Assembly: GCA_913030605.1 (NCBI GenBank)
Contig: CAJWEZ010000004.1
Coordinates: 1-64,000, forward strand
Direction: 5' to 3'
DNA length: 64,000 nt
Source of the DNA: an uncultured Spirochaeta sp.
GTDB lineage: Bacteria > Spirochaetota > Spirochaetia > DSM-27196 > Alkalispirochaetaceae
Shown: one piece after another, positions 50,115-60,217 of the stretch
How positions within the stretch are numbered: position 1 is the first letter of the stretch
Layout: every line of letters starts with the position of its first letter
The notes under the pieces: model-generated
Told to the model about the DNA's origin: nothing
The model's database searches: none
The model's input: only the letters and a program-made list of their open reading frames with translations
Made by a program: the position numbers and the translations under genes

Positions 50115-51362
50115 ATGAAACGAGTAGTGGTAACCGGGCTGGGAGTCGTCAGCCCCGTAGGGAACGATACGGACGCGTTCTGGGAAGCGCTCAGCGCAGG
50201 TGTCAGCGGCGCCGGACCGATCACCCGGTTCGACGCCAGCGATCACGCCACGCGGTACGCGGCCGAGGTCAAGGATTTCGATCCCAAGAATCGCATCGAC
50301 AGGCGCGACGTCCGCAAGATGGACCGGTTTTCGCAGTTCACGGTGTACGCCGCCCGCGAGGCGTTCGAGCAGGCCGGCCTCCTCGACACCGAGGGGGTGT
50401 ACGACCCGGAGCGCTTCGGCGTGGTGCTGGGTGTCGGGATCGGCGGTTTCGAGACGATCGAGGAGTCGGTGATCGCGCTGCACGAGAAGGGGCCCGGTCG
50501 CGTGTCCCCCATGACGATCCCCAAGATGATCTCCAACATCGGACCGGCCCACGTTGCGATCAATCTGAACGCCCACGGACCGGTGTACACGATCACAACC
50601 GCCTGTGCCAGCGCCACCGACGCGATCGGAAACGCGATGCGCCACATCCGCGAGGGACTCGCCGATGTGATGGTTGCCGGCGGCGCCGAGGCGCCGATTA
50701 CGCCCCTCGGTATCGCCGGGTTCAACGTGATCCAGGCGCTCTCGAGCAACTGGAACGACGATCCCACCAAGGCGTCCCGCCCCTTCGACAAGGACCGCGA
50801 CGGATTTCTCATGGGTGAGGGCGCCGGTCTGCTGGTACTGGAGAGTCTGGAGCATGCCCAGGCACGGGGCGCCACGATCATCGCGGAGGTGGTGGGCAAC
50901 GGTTTCACCAACGACGCCAATCACCTCACCGCTCCCCACCCCGAAGGCCTCGGAGCCGCAGCGGCGATGACGATGGCGCTCCGGGATGCCGGCATGCAGC
51001 CGGAGGAGATCGACTACATCAACGCCCACGGGACGTCGACGCCGATCAACGATCCCACGGAGACGCTGGCGATCAAGAAGGCGTTCGGTGACCACGCCCG
51101 GAAGGTGGCGATCTCCTCAACCAAGTCCATGACCGGGCACTGTCTCGGCGCCGCCGGCGGTATCGAGGCCGTGGCAAGCGTGCTCGCGATCCGGGACGGG
51201 TTCATTCCTCCCACGATCAACCTGGAGGAACCCGGCGAGGGATGCGATCTGGACTACGTTCCCAATACGGGACGACGCCAGGAGGTGCGCGCAGCGATGA
51301 GCAACTCGCTCGGCTTCGGCGGCCACAACGGCGTGTTGGTCTTCAGGCGCTTCGAAGCGTAG
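50115..51362 (+). CDS. fabF: beta-ketoacyl-ACP synthase II
   Basis: Elongates acyl-ACP by condensation with malonyl-ACP. The 415-residue protein has Cys in TTACASATDAIG (near 164), the His residues in NAHGTSTPINDPTE and KSMTGHCLGAAGG, and GFGGHNGVLVF at the end. GGAGG lies 4 nt before the ATG. It follows fabG by 21 nt; the acpP gene that usually lies between them is missing. A strong bidirectional terminator follows. Confidence 0.96.
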   Translation: MKRVVVTGLGVVSPVGNDTDAFWEALSAGVSGAGPITRFDASDHATRYAAEVKDFDPKNRIDRRDVRKMDRFSQFTVYAAREAFEQAGLLDTEGVYDPERFGVVLGVGIGGFETIEESVIALHEKGPGRVSPMTIPKMISNIGPAHVAINLNAHGPVYTITTACASATDAIGNAMRHIREGLADVMVAGGAEAPITPLGIAGFNVIQALSSNWNDDPTKASRPFDKDRDGFLMGEGAGLLVLESLEHAQARGATIIAEVVGNGFTNDANHLTAPHPEGLGAAAAMTMALRDAGMQPEEIDYINAHGTSTPINDPTETLAIKKAFGDHARKVAISSTKSMTGHCLGAAGGIEAVASVLAIRDGFIPPTINLEEPGEGCDLDYVPNTGRRQEVRAAMSNSLGFGGHNGVLVFRRFEA

Positions 51363-51381
51363 GCGGACGCGGACCGCGGCA

Positions 51382-51429
51382 AAAAAAACGCCCCCCACGC
51401 TGCGGATACCCGTCAGCGTGGGGGGCTTT
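51382..51429. terminator. bidirectional terminator between fabF and rubredoxin
   Basis: GCCCCCCACGCTG / CAGCGTGGGGGGC, 13 perfect pairs with an 11-nt loop. Eight A precede it (T-run for the minus strand) and CTTTGTTGT follows (plus strand). Confidence 0.92.
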
Positions 51430-51444
51430 GTTGTCTGAGCGGAC

Positions 51445-51609
51445 TTACTCTTCCTCGGGCTCGAACTCGTCCTTCTCAGCACCACAAACCGGGCACACCC
51501 AGTCTTCCGGAAGATCCTCGAACGCGGTTCCCGGCTCGATGTCGCTGTCGGGATCGCCTTCTTCCGGATCGTAGATGTAGCCGCACATGTTGCATACGTA
51601 CTTCTTCAT
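51445..51609 (-). CDS. rubredoxin
   Basis: A 54-residue electron carrier with one iron held by four cysteines: [12 protein letters not shown] and [10 protein letters not shown]. The aromatic core residues of rubredoxins are kept, and the tail is strongly acidic. GGGGAGA precedes ATG 51609, which gives the standard MKKYVC start. It follows the TPR gene by 11 nt and is the last gene of a minus-strand run. Rubredoxin points to anaerobic or microaerobic redox metabolism. Confidence 0.96.
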   Translation of the reverse strand: MKKYVCNMCGYIYDPEEGDPDSDIEPGTAFEDLPEDWVCPVCGAEKDEFEPEEE

Positions 51610-51620
51610 CGCTCTCTCCC

Positions 51621-52301
51621 CTATGGCCACTGCACGTCCGTCAGTAGCGTCAGTTTGGTTTTACTTCGTTCGTCCTCCGGATTGAGGTCCAGAGCACGTT
51701 GAAAACACTTGATCGCTTCGGTGTTGTTGTGCAGTCCGTAGTGGACCGTACCCAACATGTAGTGAACTTCGGCAAAATTGGGCGTTTCGTCAACCAGTTC
51801 TTCCAGCAGAGGCAGGGCTTCATCGAACGCCTTGTGCTTGATCTTGAGCTGGGCGAGGTAGAAATTCGCGATCCGCGACTCCGGCGACGCGACGTGGAAC
51901 CCGTCGAACGCACCCGCCGCGGCGTCGTCCTCTCCGAGGAAGAGGTTGATAAGACCGACGAAATACTGCGCCATGGCGTGGGACTGGCTGCCCATGTTTA
52001 CCACCGCCTGGAACGCCTCCAGTGCCTGCTTCAGGCGGCCCATGCGGTACAGACACACGCCGAGCTTGTAGTACGCGTTCCCGAACTCCGGTCGCGTTTC
52101 GATCGCCTCGTTGTAACGGGCAACCGCCTCGTCCAGTCGGCCCCGGGAGTAGGCTATGTTGCCACGGAGGAGTTTGATGAAGGACTCCCCGGGAAACGTT
52201 CGGTCGAGGGCTTCGAACGCGGCTTCCGCCTCTTCCCACTGCCCCGAGAGATACGTTCCCATCGCGCTGATGTACTGTTCATCCTGCTGATAGCCGTCCA
52301 T
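51621..52301 (-). CDS. TPR-repeat protein
   Basis: A 226-residue cytoplasmic protein made of about six tetratricopeptide repeats, for example [20 protein letters not shown] and [20 protein letters not shown]. No signal peptide. Partner unknown. The start is ATG 52301, with AAGGAG 7 nt upstream; the track start is 19 codons too early. TTGATT-17-TACACT lies just upstream, so this gene and rubredoxin can be transcribed separately from the genes further upstream. Confidence 0.82.
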   Translation of the reverse strand: MDGYQQDEQYISAMGTYLSGQWEEAEAAFEALDRTFPGESFIKLLRGNIAYSRGRLDEAVARYNEAIETRPEFGNAYYKLGVCLYRMGRLKQALEAFQAVVNMGSQSHAMAQYFVGLINLFLGEDDAAAGAFDGFHVASPESRIANFYLAQLKIKHKAFDEALPLLEELVDETPNFAEVHYMLGTVHYGLHNNTEAIKCFQRALDLNPEDERSKTKLTLLTDVQWP

Positions 52302-52329
52302 GGGTAGCTCCTTCCGTCGCTGCCTCCCC

Positions 52330-52358
52330 AGTGTACTCATCGATCTCCACCAAATCAA
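52330..52358 (-). promoter_or_regulatory. promoter of the TPR-rubredoxin pair
   Basis: Minus strand TTGATT (52358-52353), 17 nt, TACACT (52335-52330); a leader of about 20 nt contains the Shine-Dalgarno site. Confidence 0.6.
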
Positions 52359-52370
52359 GCAAAAGGTGGG

Positions 52371-52706
52371 CTACTCCGGTTCGACGAGGATCTGGGGATA
52401 CTTCCCGTCGCTGTCGGCGACGAGGTGGAGTCGAACGCGTTTGGGGCTGCCCATCTTCTCAACGGCGGCGGCGCTGAGTTCCACCGTCCCGAGGCGGCAC
52501 TCGTTCTTCTGGTACACGTTGCCGTACACGCCGTGGGTGGTCCGACCCTCCCAGGTGGCGGGGCTCTTGTTGTAGTAGATCTCGACGGTCGCGTCGGTCA
52601 TCATGAGGCCCAGGTCGAACCCGTCGTTGGGATTGATGACGACTTTCTTTTCGGGAAACGACAGGTCCCCCAGTACCTTGAGAAAGCTGGTCTCCTTGGT
52701 GTTCAT
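52371..52706 (-). CDS. small conserved protein of unknown function
   Basis: A 111-residue cytoplasmic protein, beta-rich (FPEKKVVINPNDGFDLGLMM, TVEIYYNKSPATWEGRT). No family recognised. GGGAGGAG lies 6 nt before ATG 52706. It lies between the EIIA-type regulator gene and the TPR gene, and a 15-bp repeat array separates it from the former. Confidence 0.6.
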   Translation of the reverse strand: MNTKETSFLKVLGDLSFPEKKVVINPNDGFDLGLMMTDATVEIYYNKSPATWEGRTTHGVYGNVYQKNECRLGTVELSAAAVEKMGSPKRVRLHLVADSDGKYPQILVEPE

Positions 52707-52719
52707 GTACAACTCCTCC

Positions 52720-52764
52720 CGTTGGCTGCGATGCTGTTCGCTGCGATGCCGTTGGCTGCGACCG
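52720..52764. repeat. 15-bp tandem repeat, three copies
   Basis: CGTTGGCTGCGATGC, TGTTCGCTGCGATGC, CGTTGGCTGCGACC, end to end, in the spacer after the EIIA-type gene. Confidence 0.85.
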
Positions 52765-52767
52765 CGG

Positions 52768-53592
52768 TCACAGCATTTTCATACTGCCGCGGTACGCGGC
52801 GATGTCGAGCACCAGAATAACCGCTCCCTGTTTTTTGTCGAGATCCCCGGTGATCTCTTCGACCCCCGCCATCAGATCGTCGACGTGTTCCTCCGGAACC
52901 ATCGCAAGGAGCGTCTTGCTGTGGTGCTTGCTCTCGTTCATGAATCCGATGAAATCCGCGAACAGCGGCACGTTGGAGATGTAATGCCCCATGCCCGCCG
53001 ATTCAATGATCGTGGCGCCCTCGATACCCTCCTCGATGAGGAGTTCCAGAATGCGGTAGAGGTACTCCTCCACGTAGAGGTTGATCATGACCAGCTTCAT
53101 CACCCGGGCGGGGCCGTCCTCGGCGCGGTCGGCCTGGGTGTTTCGCAGAAATGCCTCGTACAGTGCGGTTTCGGTGCGCGCCGCCAGCAGTTCCCGCTTG
53201 AGGTCGGTATGGCTCAGGGCGCGGGAGACGAAGGCCAGAATCTTGAGGTGATCGGTTACGGCCTCCGTGGGGCCGAGAATCACGAAGAAGAGCTTCACCT
53301 TTTTCCGGTCCAGCGCCTCGAACTCCACACCCCGCGGCGTGCTGACGATGAACAGCAGGAAGCGGTCGAGGCCCGCAAGGCGCGCGTGGGGTATCGCGAT
53401 CTCGTTGCCGAAGGCTGTGGACCCCTGCGCCTCGCGATCGGCGAGGGCGGTCCGAATCGTGGCGGAGTCGATCTCCGCCGCTGTCGTGGAGGCCGTTGCC
53501 AGTTCCGCCAGCCGTGAGATCATCTCGTCCTTCGTCCGGGCGTGGACATCCACGCGGCAGCTTCGCTTGTCCAGGATCTCGTACAGGTTCAT
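52768..53592 (-). CDS. PTS EIIA domain fused to a PII-like domain
   Basis: A 274-residue cytoplasmic protein. Residues 1-150 are a fructose/nitrogen-type EIIA domain with the phospho-His in NEIAIPHARLAG (near residue 68). Residues about 160-274 look like a PII/CutA-type ferredoxin-like fold (MKLVMINLYVEEYLYRILEL, EGATIIESAGMG). It is coupled to the antiporter gene by a 4-nt overlap and preceded by AAGGAGGG, so it probably regulates the antiporter in response to phosphorylation or a small ligand (inference). No EIIB/EIIC is nearby. The track ORF is far longer because it runs out of frame through the antiporter gene. Confidence 0.8.
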   Translation of the reverse strand: MNLYEILDKRSCRVDVHARTKDEMISRLAELATASTTAAEIDSATIRTALADREAQGSTAFGNEIAIPHARLAGLDRFLLFIVSTPRGVEFEALDRKKVKLFFVILGPTEAVTDHLKILAFVSRALSHTDLKRELLAARTETALYEAFLRNTQADRAEDGPARVMKLVMINLYVEEYLYRILELLIEEGIEGATIIESAGMGHYISNVPLFADFIGFMNESKHHSKTLLAMVPEEHVDDLMAGVEEITGDLDKKQGAVILVLDIAAYRGSMKML

Positions 53593-54851
53593 GCGCCCTC
53601 CTTCCGCATGTCGTTTCCGCGGATGATTGCGAAGCGCGACAGCGGTGGTCCGATCAGTTCGTTCACGAAGACCGAGAGCAGGATGATGTTTACCATCGTG
53701 GCGATGATCGGCTGATACTGCACCGGCAGCGCCGCCATCGCCGGAGAGGCCTCGATCAGCAGAACCAGGCCGATCGCCACGCCCGCCTGCGGAAGCATGC
53801 AAATGCCGAGATACGTGCGGATCTGGGGGCTCGTTCCCGCCAGGCGACACCCGGCCCAGACACCACCGTACTTGCCCACGGCCCGCGCCAGAATATATGC
53901 GCCGCCGAGAATCAGGATCTGCGGGTTGGCCAGGACGTGGGGCCGAAGCTCGGTTCCGGCGATCACGAAAAAGAGGGCGTAAATCGGCGGTGTCAGCGGC
54001 CGGAGTATCCGAAAGATGCGGTGATTGTCGGGCGACATGTTGATGATCAGGGCCCCGGCGGTCATGTTGGTCAGCAGCGGCGACAGGTTGAATACGATCG
54101 CCATCGCCGTGGCCATGAACAGGACACCGAGAGTGGTGATCAGGATCTCGTTCTGGTTGGTCCTGCGCCACGCGAGCAGGTGGATCGCAAACCCGGTTGC
54201 GATACCGAGGGCCAGCGACAGACCCACTTCCGCCAGGGCGTGGAGCACGATCACCGCCGCTCCGTGGGCGGCCGCAGCCGCCCCCGCCGCGGATCCCGCG
54301 TCACCGAGGATGTTGGAGGCCACCGCAAACACCACGCCGAACAGGATGACGGCACCGGCGTCGTCGAGTGCGACAACGCCGTAGAGGTAGTCGATGAACG
54401 TCCCCTGAGCGCGGAGGCTCTGGACGATCGCCACGGTGGCCGCCGGCGCCGTGGCCGAGGCGATCGCTCCCAGCAGCAGCGCGAACGGGACCGGCATTCC
54501 GAGAAGCGACAGCGCCACCGACACCACCGCGAACGCCGCCATGAGCTGGACGACCGTCACGATCACGATCGCGCTCCCCAGGCGTTTGAGCTTGACCCAG
54601 TAGAACTCACCGCCGATCGTGATTGCGATCATGCCGAGGGCCACTTCGGTGACCAGGCCGAGACTTTCACCCATGTGGCGGGGTATGAGCCCGAGAAACG
54701 ACTCCCCAACGAGGAGCCCCGCGACGATGTAGCCGGTGACCTCGGGAAGCCCCACACGGTTGGCGATCTTGCCGATGAGATACCCCAGCAACAGGAGGAT
54801 CCCCAGAGAGAACAGGGCGTGCTGTCCGAGAAGTTCGCGTAGTGCGTCCAC
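53589..54851 (-). CDS. CPA2 family cation:proton antiporter
   Basis: A 420-residue inner-membrane protein with about 12-13 transmembrane helices, of the Na+/H+ or K+/H+ exchanger (CPA2) family. Signatures: LPEVTGYIVAGLLVGES near residue 45, LLGAIASATAPAATVAIVQS and LYGVVALDDAGAVILFGVVF, which holds the paired acidic residues used for ion exchange. There is no C-terminal RCK/TrkA-N domain; the EIIA-PII-like gene directly downstream may take that role. The start is GTG 54851: TTGCGG-17-TATAGT ends 7 nt before it, so the transcript is leaderless and the track's longer N terminus is upstream of the promoter. Confidence 0.88.
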   Translation of the reverse strand: MDALRELLGQHALFSLGILLLLGYLIGKIANRVGLPEVTGYIVAGLLVGESFLGLIPRHMGESLGLVTEVALGMIAITIGGEFYWVKLKRLGSAIVIVTVVQLMAAFAVVSVALSLLGMPVPFALLLGAIASATAPAATVAIVQSLRAQGTFIDYLYGVVALDDAGAVILFGVVFAVASNILGDAGSAAGAAAAAHGAAVIVLHALAEVGLSLALGIATGFAIHLLAWRRTNQNEILITTLGVLFMATAMAIVFNLSPLLTNMTAGALIINMSPDNHRIFRILRPLTPPIYALFFVIAGTELRPHVLANPQILILGGAYILARAVGKYGGVWAGCRLAGTSPQIRTYLGICMLPQAGVAIGLVLLIEASPAMAALPVQYQPIIATMVNIILLSVFVNELIGPPLSRFAIIRGNDMRKEGA

Positions 54852-54858
54852 TGATCCC

Positions 54859-57220
<2,362 letters not shown>

Positions 57221-57235
57221 CGGCGCGCGGTGGAA

Positions 57236-57538
57236 CTACACCTCGTAGTCCACCACCGCCTGTTCCGCAGCAACCTGACCCACGAACGCCTTCACCTCGC
57301 CGTGTACCGGGTCCTCCTGGTACGCGTCGAGGGCGGCGCGGTCGGCAAACGATGAGTAGAGCACCACGTCCCAGGCACGACCCGAGCGGTTGAAGTCGAT
57401 GCCGCACTCCACCTCGAGGAGCGTCGGGACGCGTCCTTTCATCGCCAGAATTCGGCGCTGCATTTCGCGGGCGATCGCCTCGCGATCCATTCCATCGTGG
57501 TGTTCCACGAGTTTCCACATGACGATGTGCTTGACCAT
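57236..57538 (-). CDS. Dabb (stress-responsive A/B barrel) domain protein
   Basis: A 100-residue single-domain protein of the Dabb family, dimeric alpha/beta barrels. MVKHIVMWKLVEHHDG at the start, a central VECGIDFNRSGRAWDVVLYS and the DALDAYQEDPVH-type segment (RAALDAYQEDPVHGEVKAFV) are characteristic. Members have varied or unknown functions. TACACT lies 6 nt before the ATG. It converges on the isocitrate dehydrogenase gene. Confidence 0.88.
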   Translation of the reverse strand: MVKHIVMWKLVEHHDGMDREAIAREMQRRILAMKGRVPTLLEVECGIDFNRSGRAWDVVLYSSFADRAALDAYQEDPVHGEVKAFVGQVAAEQAVVDYEV

Positions 57539-57633
57539 GGGGCAAGTGTAGCAGAAATGGCGTGAAGCGACCGCCGATTGCGGGTATCAGAGCCGCGCCC
57601 ACCCGCTGTTGGGGAGACGATCCCGATGGCCGC

Positions 57634-58464
57634 CTACTGCGGCCACGTGAGCGTGTCGAGAAACCACCGATGCATGGAGGGGGTTCCGGCGAGCACGTTG
57701 CCCGCCTCCAGCAGCTGTGTCGGAGTCTGGTCCGTGCCGGCCAGGTCGGTCACGACACCGCCCGCTTCCCGGGCGATCAGCGCCCCGGCGGCGATGTCCC
57801 AGGCGTGAAGGTGTCCCTCCCAGAACAGATCGTAGCGTCCCGCCGCCACGAAACACAGATCGAGCGCCGCGGCTCCGTGGCGGCGCACGTCGCGCAGGTG
57901 GCCCAGCGCCTGTTCCATGAGACGGGCACTCCCCGCCCGCATCGCGTCGCTGGCGCCGAAAATGCCGCTGCACCCCAGCGCGTGACGCGGCGTGGCGGCC
58001 GCCGACACGCGGAGCGCCGTCTCCTGCGACCCTCCGGACCCCTGTGCCGCGTCGCGGCGGAGCCACGCGCCGGCGCCACGCTCGGCGCTGTAGATCTCTC
58101 CCAGGGCAGGGGCCGCCACGACGCCGGTGTGCGCCTCGCCGTCCACCCAGTACCCGATCGACACGCACCAGTGAGGCAGGCCGTGCACGAAGTTCGTGGT
58201 TCCGTCCACCGGATCGATGATGTAGGTGGGGTCGGTGGAGACGCTGCCGGCGTCGGGCTGTTCCTCGGCGACGATCCGTGCCTCCGGATCCCGGCGGTGA
58301 ATCGCCGTTACGATGCGCTCCTGCACCGCCCGGTCCACGTGAGTGACAAGGTCGGTATCGGACTTGAACTCGACCGTTGCGCGGTCGAAGGATACCCACG
58401 CCGCCAGGGCGTGGGCGCCGGCGTCGGCGGCGATTGCGATCAGAGCGTCACGGGTGAGTGCCAT
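57634..58464 (-). CDS. inositol monophosphatase family protein
   Basis: A 276-residue Mg-dependent phosphatase. Metal-binding motifs: IVAEEQPDAG (Glu near 66), IIDPVDGTTNFVHGLPHW (near residue 83) and HAWDIAAGALIAREAGG near residue 220. Substrate may be inositol phosphate, histidinol phosphate or a related sugar phosphate; the SuhB/ImpA branch fits best. The start is ATG 58464 with TATCGT 5 nt upstream; the 27 extra residues of the track lie over the promoter. Confidence 0.92.
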   Translation of the reverse strand: MALTRDALIAIAADAGAHALAAWVSFDRATVEFKSDTDLVTHVDRAVQERIVTAIHRRDPEARIVAEEQPDAGSVSTDPTYIIDPVDGTTNFVHGLPHWCVSIGYWVDGEAHTGVVAAPALGEIYSAERGAGAWLRRDAAQGSGGSQETALRVSAAATPRHALGCSGIFGASDAMRAGSARLMEQALGHLRDVRRHGAAALDLCFVAAGRYDLFWEGHLHAWDIAAGALIAREAGGVVTDLAGTDQTPTQLLEAGNVLAGTPSMHRWFLDTLTWPQ

Positions 58465-58469
58465 GCCCC

Positions 58470-58498
58470 ACGATACGGCATCCCGGCGGGGCCGGCAA
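58470..58498 (-). promoter_or_regulatory. promoter of the inositol monophosphatase gene
   Basis: Minus strand TTGCCG (58498-58493), 17 nt, TATCGT (58475-58470), 5 nt to the ATG. Confidence 0.6.
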
Positions 58499-58510
58499 GC
58501 GCACGAACGC

Positions 58511-58539
58511 GGCGGGGTGCCGGCCGCCGGCACCCCGCC
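58511..58539. terminator. GC-rich perfect hairpin after the secreted-protein gene
   Basis: GGCGGGGTGCCGG / CCGGCACCCCGCC, 13 perfect pairs around a 3-nt loop, without a T-run. It lies between the stop at 58558 and the next promoter, so a terminator or transcript-end role is likely. Confidence 0.5.
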
Positions 58540-58557
58540 GGTCACCTGTGGTCCCCG

Positions 58558-59229
58558 TCAGTACCCGATGCGTGCGCCGAGCATCAGCCGCCCCGAGGGG
58601 TCAGGGAAGATGAACGGCTGCGGTTCAAAGGTGCGGGCACCGCTGGTGATCTGTTCCCGGGCGATGCGGCCGGCGTCGCGGGACGCGATTTCGCCCAGGA
58701 TGCCGTGCACCACGCCGCCGGCGAGGACGACCCCCGCCGCCGGAAGCATCGACCGGATGCTCTCGCTGCGCCACGCCGCGTTGATCTCGCGGAACGAGTC
58801 GTTGATGTAGTCGACACTGCCGAACTGCACACCGTCGGGGAGTGCGAAGTACGCGCCCACCACCGTTCCGGCCATGACCAGCACCGCGCTTGTCGTCAGG
58901 AGCGCTCCGCGACCGTCGGCCCCGACCATGAAGTGACCGCTGCCGGGCATGGCGCGGGAGGACTGTTCGGCGCGCCGGATGAAGTCCTCCTGCTGTGCCT
59001 GCACCGAGAGTGCACCGGTCAGGTCCCGAAGCTGAGCCACGGTCAGGTCACCGACCGCGGTGTTTCCGGTCTCCGCCAGAAACTCGGCTACGATCGTGTC
59101 GTAAGGATGAATGTCCTCCGACGGCAGGGTCCACTCGTCGTGGGACTGCCCGGGACCGGCAAACGCCAGGGACGGCGCCAGAAGTACCAGCGCCACAAGT
59201 ACCGTGGCGCGCTGTCGTGCGTGTGTCAT
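58558..59229 (-). CDS. secreted or membrane protein of unknown function
   Basis: A 223-residue protein with a signal peptide (residues 1-25, LLAPSLAFAG), a helical mature N-terminal part and two further hydrophobic stretches (LLTTSAVLVMAGTVVGAYF, AAGVVLAGGVVHGILG). The last residues (RLMLGARIGY) end in a strand with terminal aromatic residue, as in some outer-membrane proteins, but the length is small. No family recognised. GGAGGAAA lies 9 nt before ATG 59229, which is chosen over the track start because it begins the signal peptide. Confidence 0.65.
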   Translation of the reverse strand: MTHARQRATVLVALVLLAPSLAFAGPGQSHDEWTLPSEDIHPYDTIVAEFLAETGNTAVGDLTVAQLRDLTGALSVQAQQEDFIRRAEQSSRAMPGSGHFMVGADGRGALLTTSAVLVMAGTVVGAYFALPDGVQFGSVDYINDSFREINAAWRSESIRSMLPAAGVVLAGGVVHGILGEIASRDAGRIAREQITSGARTFEPQPFIFPDPSGRLMLGARIGY

Positions 59230-59375
59230 TGCGATTGTTTCCTCCGTCGATAGTCTGAAACACCGCCCCGTGGACGCGGTGTCACCGGCCTGTCTCCATT
59301 TGTCGCACACCCGGCGACGCGTTCGGGAGCGGTACGGGTGGCGCGACCGCCGTGAGTCGGCTACCCTGACTGATT

Positions 59376-60206
59376 ATGGATCTGACGACGACGATTACAC
59401 TGAACAACGGAATCGGGATTCCCCAGTTTGGTCTGGGGGTATACAAGTCTGCAGCCGGTGAAGAGACAGAAGGCGCCGTGACCGCCGCCCTCGCTGCAGG
59501 CTACCGGAGCGTCGACACGGCGACGTTCTACGCGAACGAGCAGAGCGTCGGCGCGGCTCTTGCCGCGTCCGGGGTCGACCGCAGTCAGGTGTTTGTGACC
59601 ACGAAAGTGTGGAACACCGACCAGGGCTACGGGCGCACGCGGGAGGTGTTCGATGAAAGCCTGCGCCTCCTCGGCCTGGAGACGCTGGATCTTTACCTGA
59701 TCCACTGGCCGGTTCGAGAATCGTACCTCGATACGTGGAAGGCGCTGGAATCGCTGTACGCCGAGGGACGTGTCCGGGCGATCGGTGTGAGCAACTTCGA
59801 AGTCCACCACCTCGAGTACCTCATGCGGAACGCAGAGGTGGTCCCGGCGGTGAATCAGATCGAGCTGCACCCCTATCTCCAGCAGAAGGACATTCGCGCG
59901 TACTGTCGTACCCACGGGATCGCCGTGGAGGCGTGGAGTCCGATCGCCCGCGGAACGGTCCTCGATGATCCCGTCATCGGCGATATCGCTGCGGCCTACG
60001 GAAAGTCACCGGTGCAGGTAACGGTGCGCTGGGAGCTCCAGCACGGAATCATCACGATCCCGAAATCGGTGCACGCCAACCGCATCCGGGAGAATGCGCA
60101 GGTCTTCGACTTCGAACTCAGCGAGGACGACATGGCGGCGATCGACGCCATCGACCGTGGTGAGGCCGGCCGCATCGGCCCCCACCCGGACACCATCGGA
60201 TCCTGA
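59376..60206 (+). CDS. aldo-keto reductase
   Basis: A 276-residue NAD(P)H-dependent carbonyl reductase of the AKR5-like (2,5-diketo-gluconate reductase) group. The catalytic tetrad is present: Asp and Tyr in YRSVDTATFYANE, Lys in VTTKVWN and His in LYLIHWP. GVSNFEVHHLEYL, NQIELHPYLQQ and TIPKSVHANRIREN are cofactor and fold signatures. TACCCT lies 8 nt before the ATG. The penicillin acylase-family gene follows by 11 nt. Confidence 0.94.
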   Translation: MDLTTTITLNNGIGIPQFGLGVYKSAAGEETEGAVTAALAAGYRSVDTATFYANEQSVGAALAASGVDRSQVFVTTKVWNTDQGYGRTREVFDESLRLLGLETLDLYLIHWPVRESYLDTWKALESLYAEGRVRAIGVSNFEVHHLEYLMRNAEVVPAVNQIELHPYLQQKDIRAYCRTHGIAVEAWSPIARGTVLDDPVIGDIAAAYGKSPVQVTVRWELQHGIITIPKSVHANRIRENAQVFDFELSEDDMAAIDAIDRGEAGRIGPHPDTIGS

Positions 60207-60217
60207 GGAACGCCGAC

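Noticed and set aside
52768-54171. 467-aa minus-strand ORF covering the EIIA gene and part of the antiporter
   Set aside because: Only the part from 53592 has EIIA sequence and a Shine-Dalgarno site; the rest is out of frame with the antiporter.
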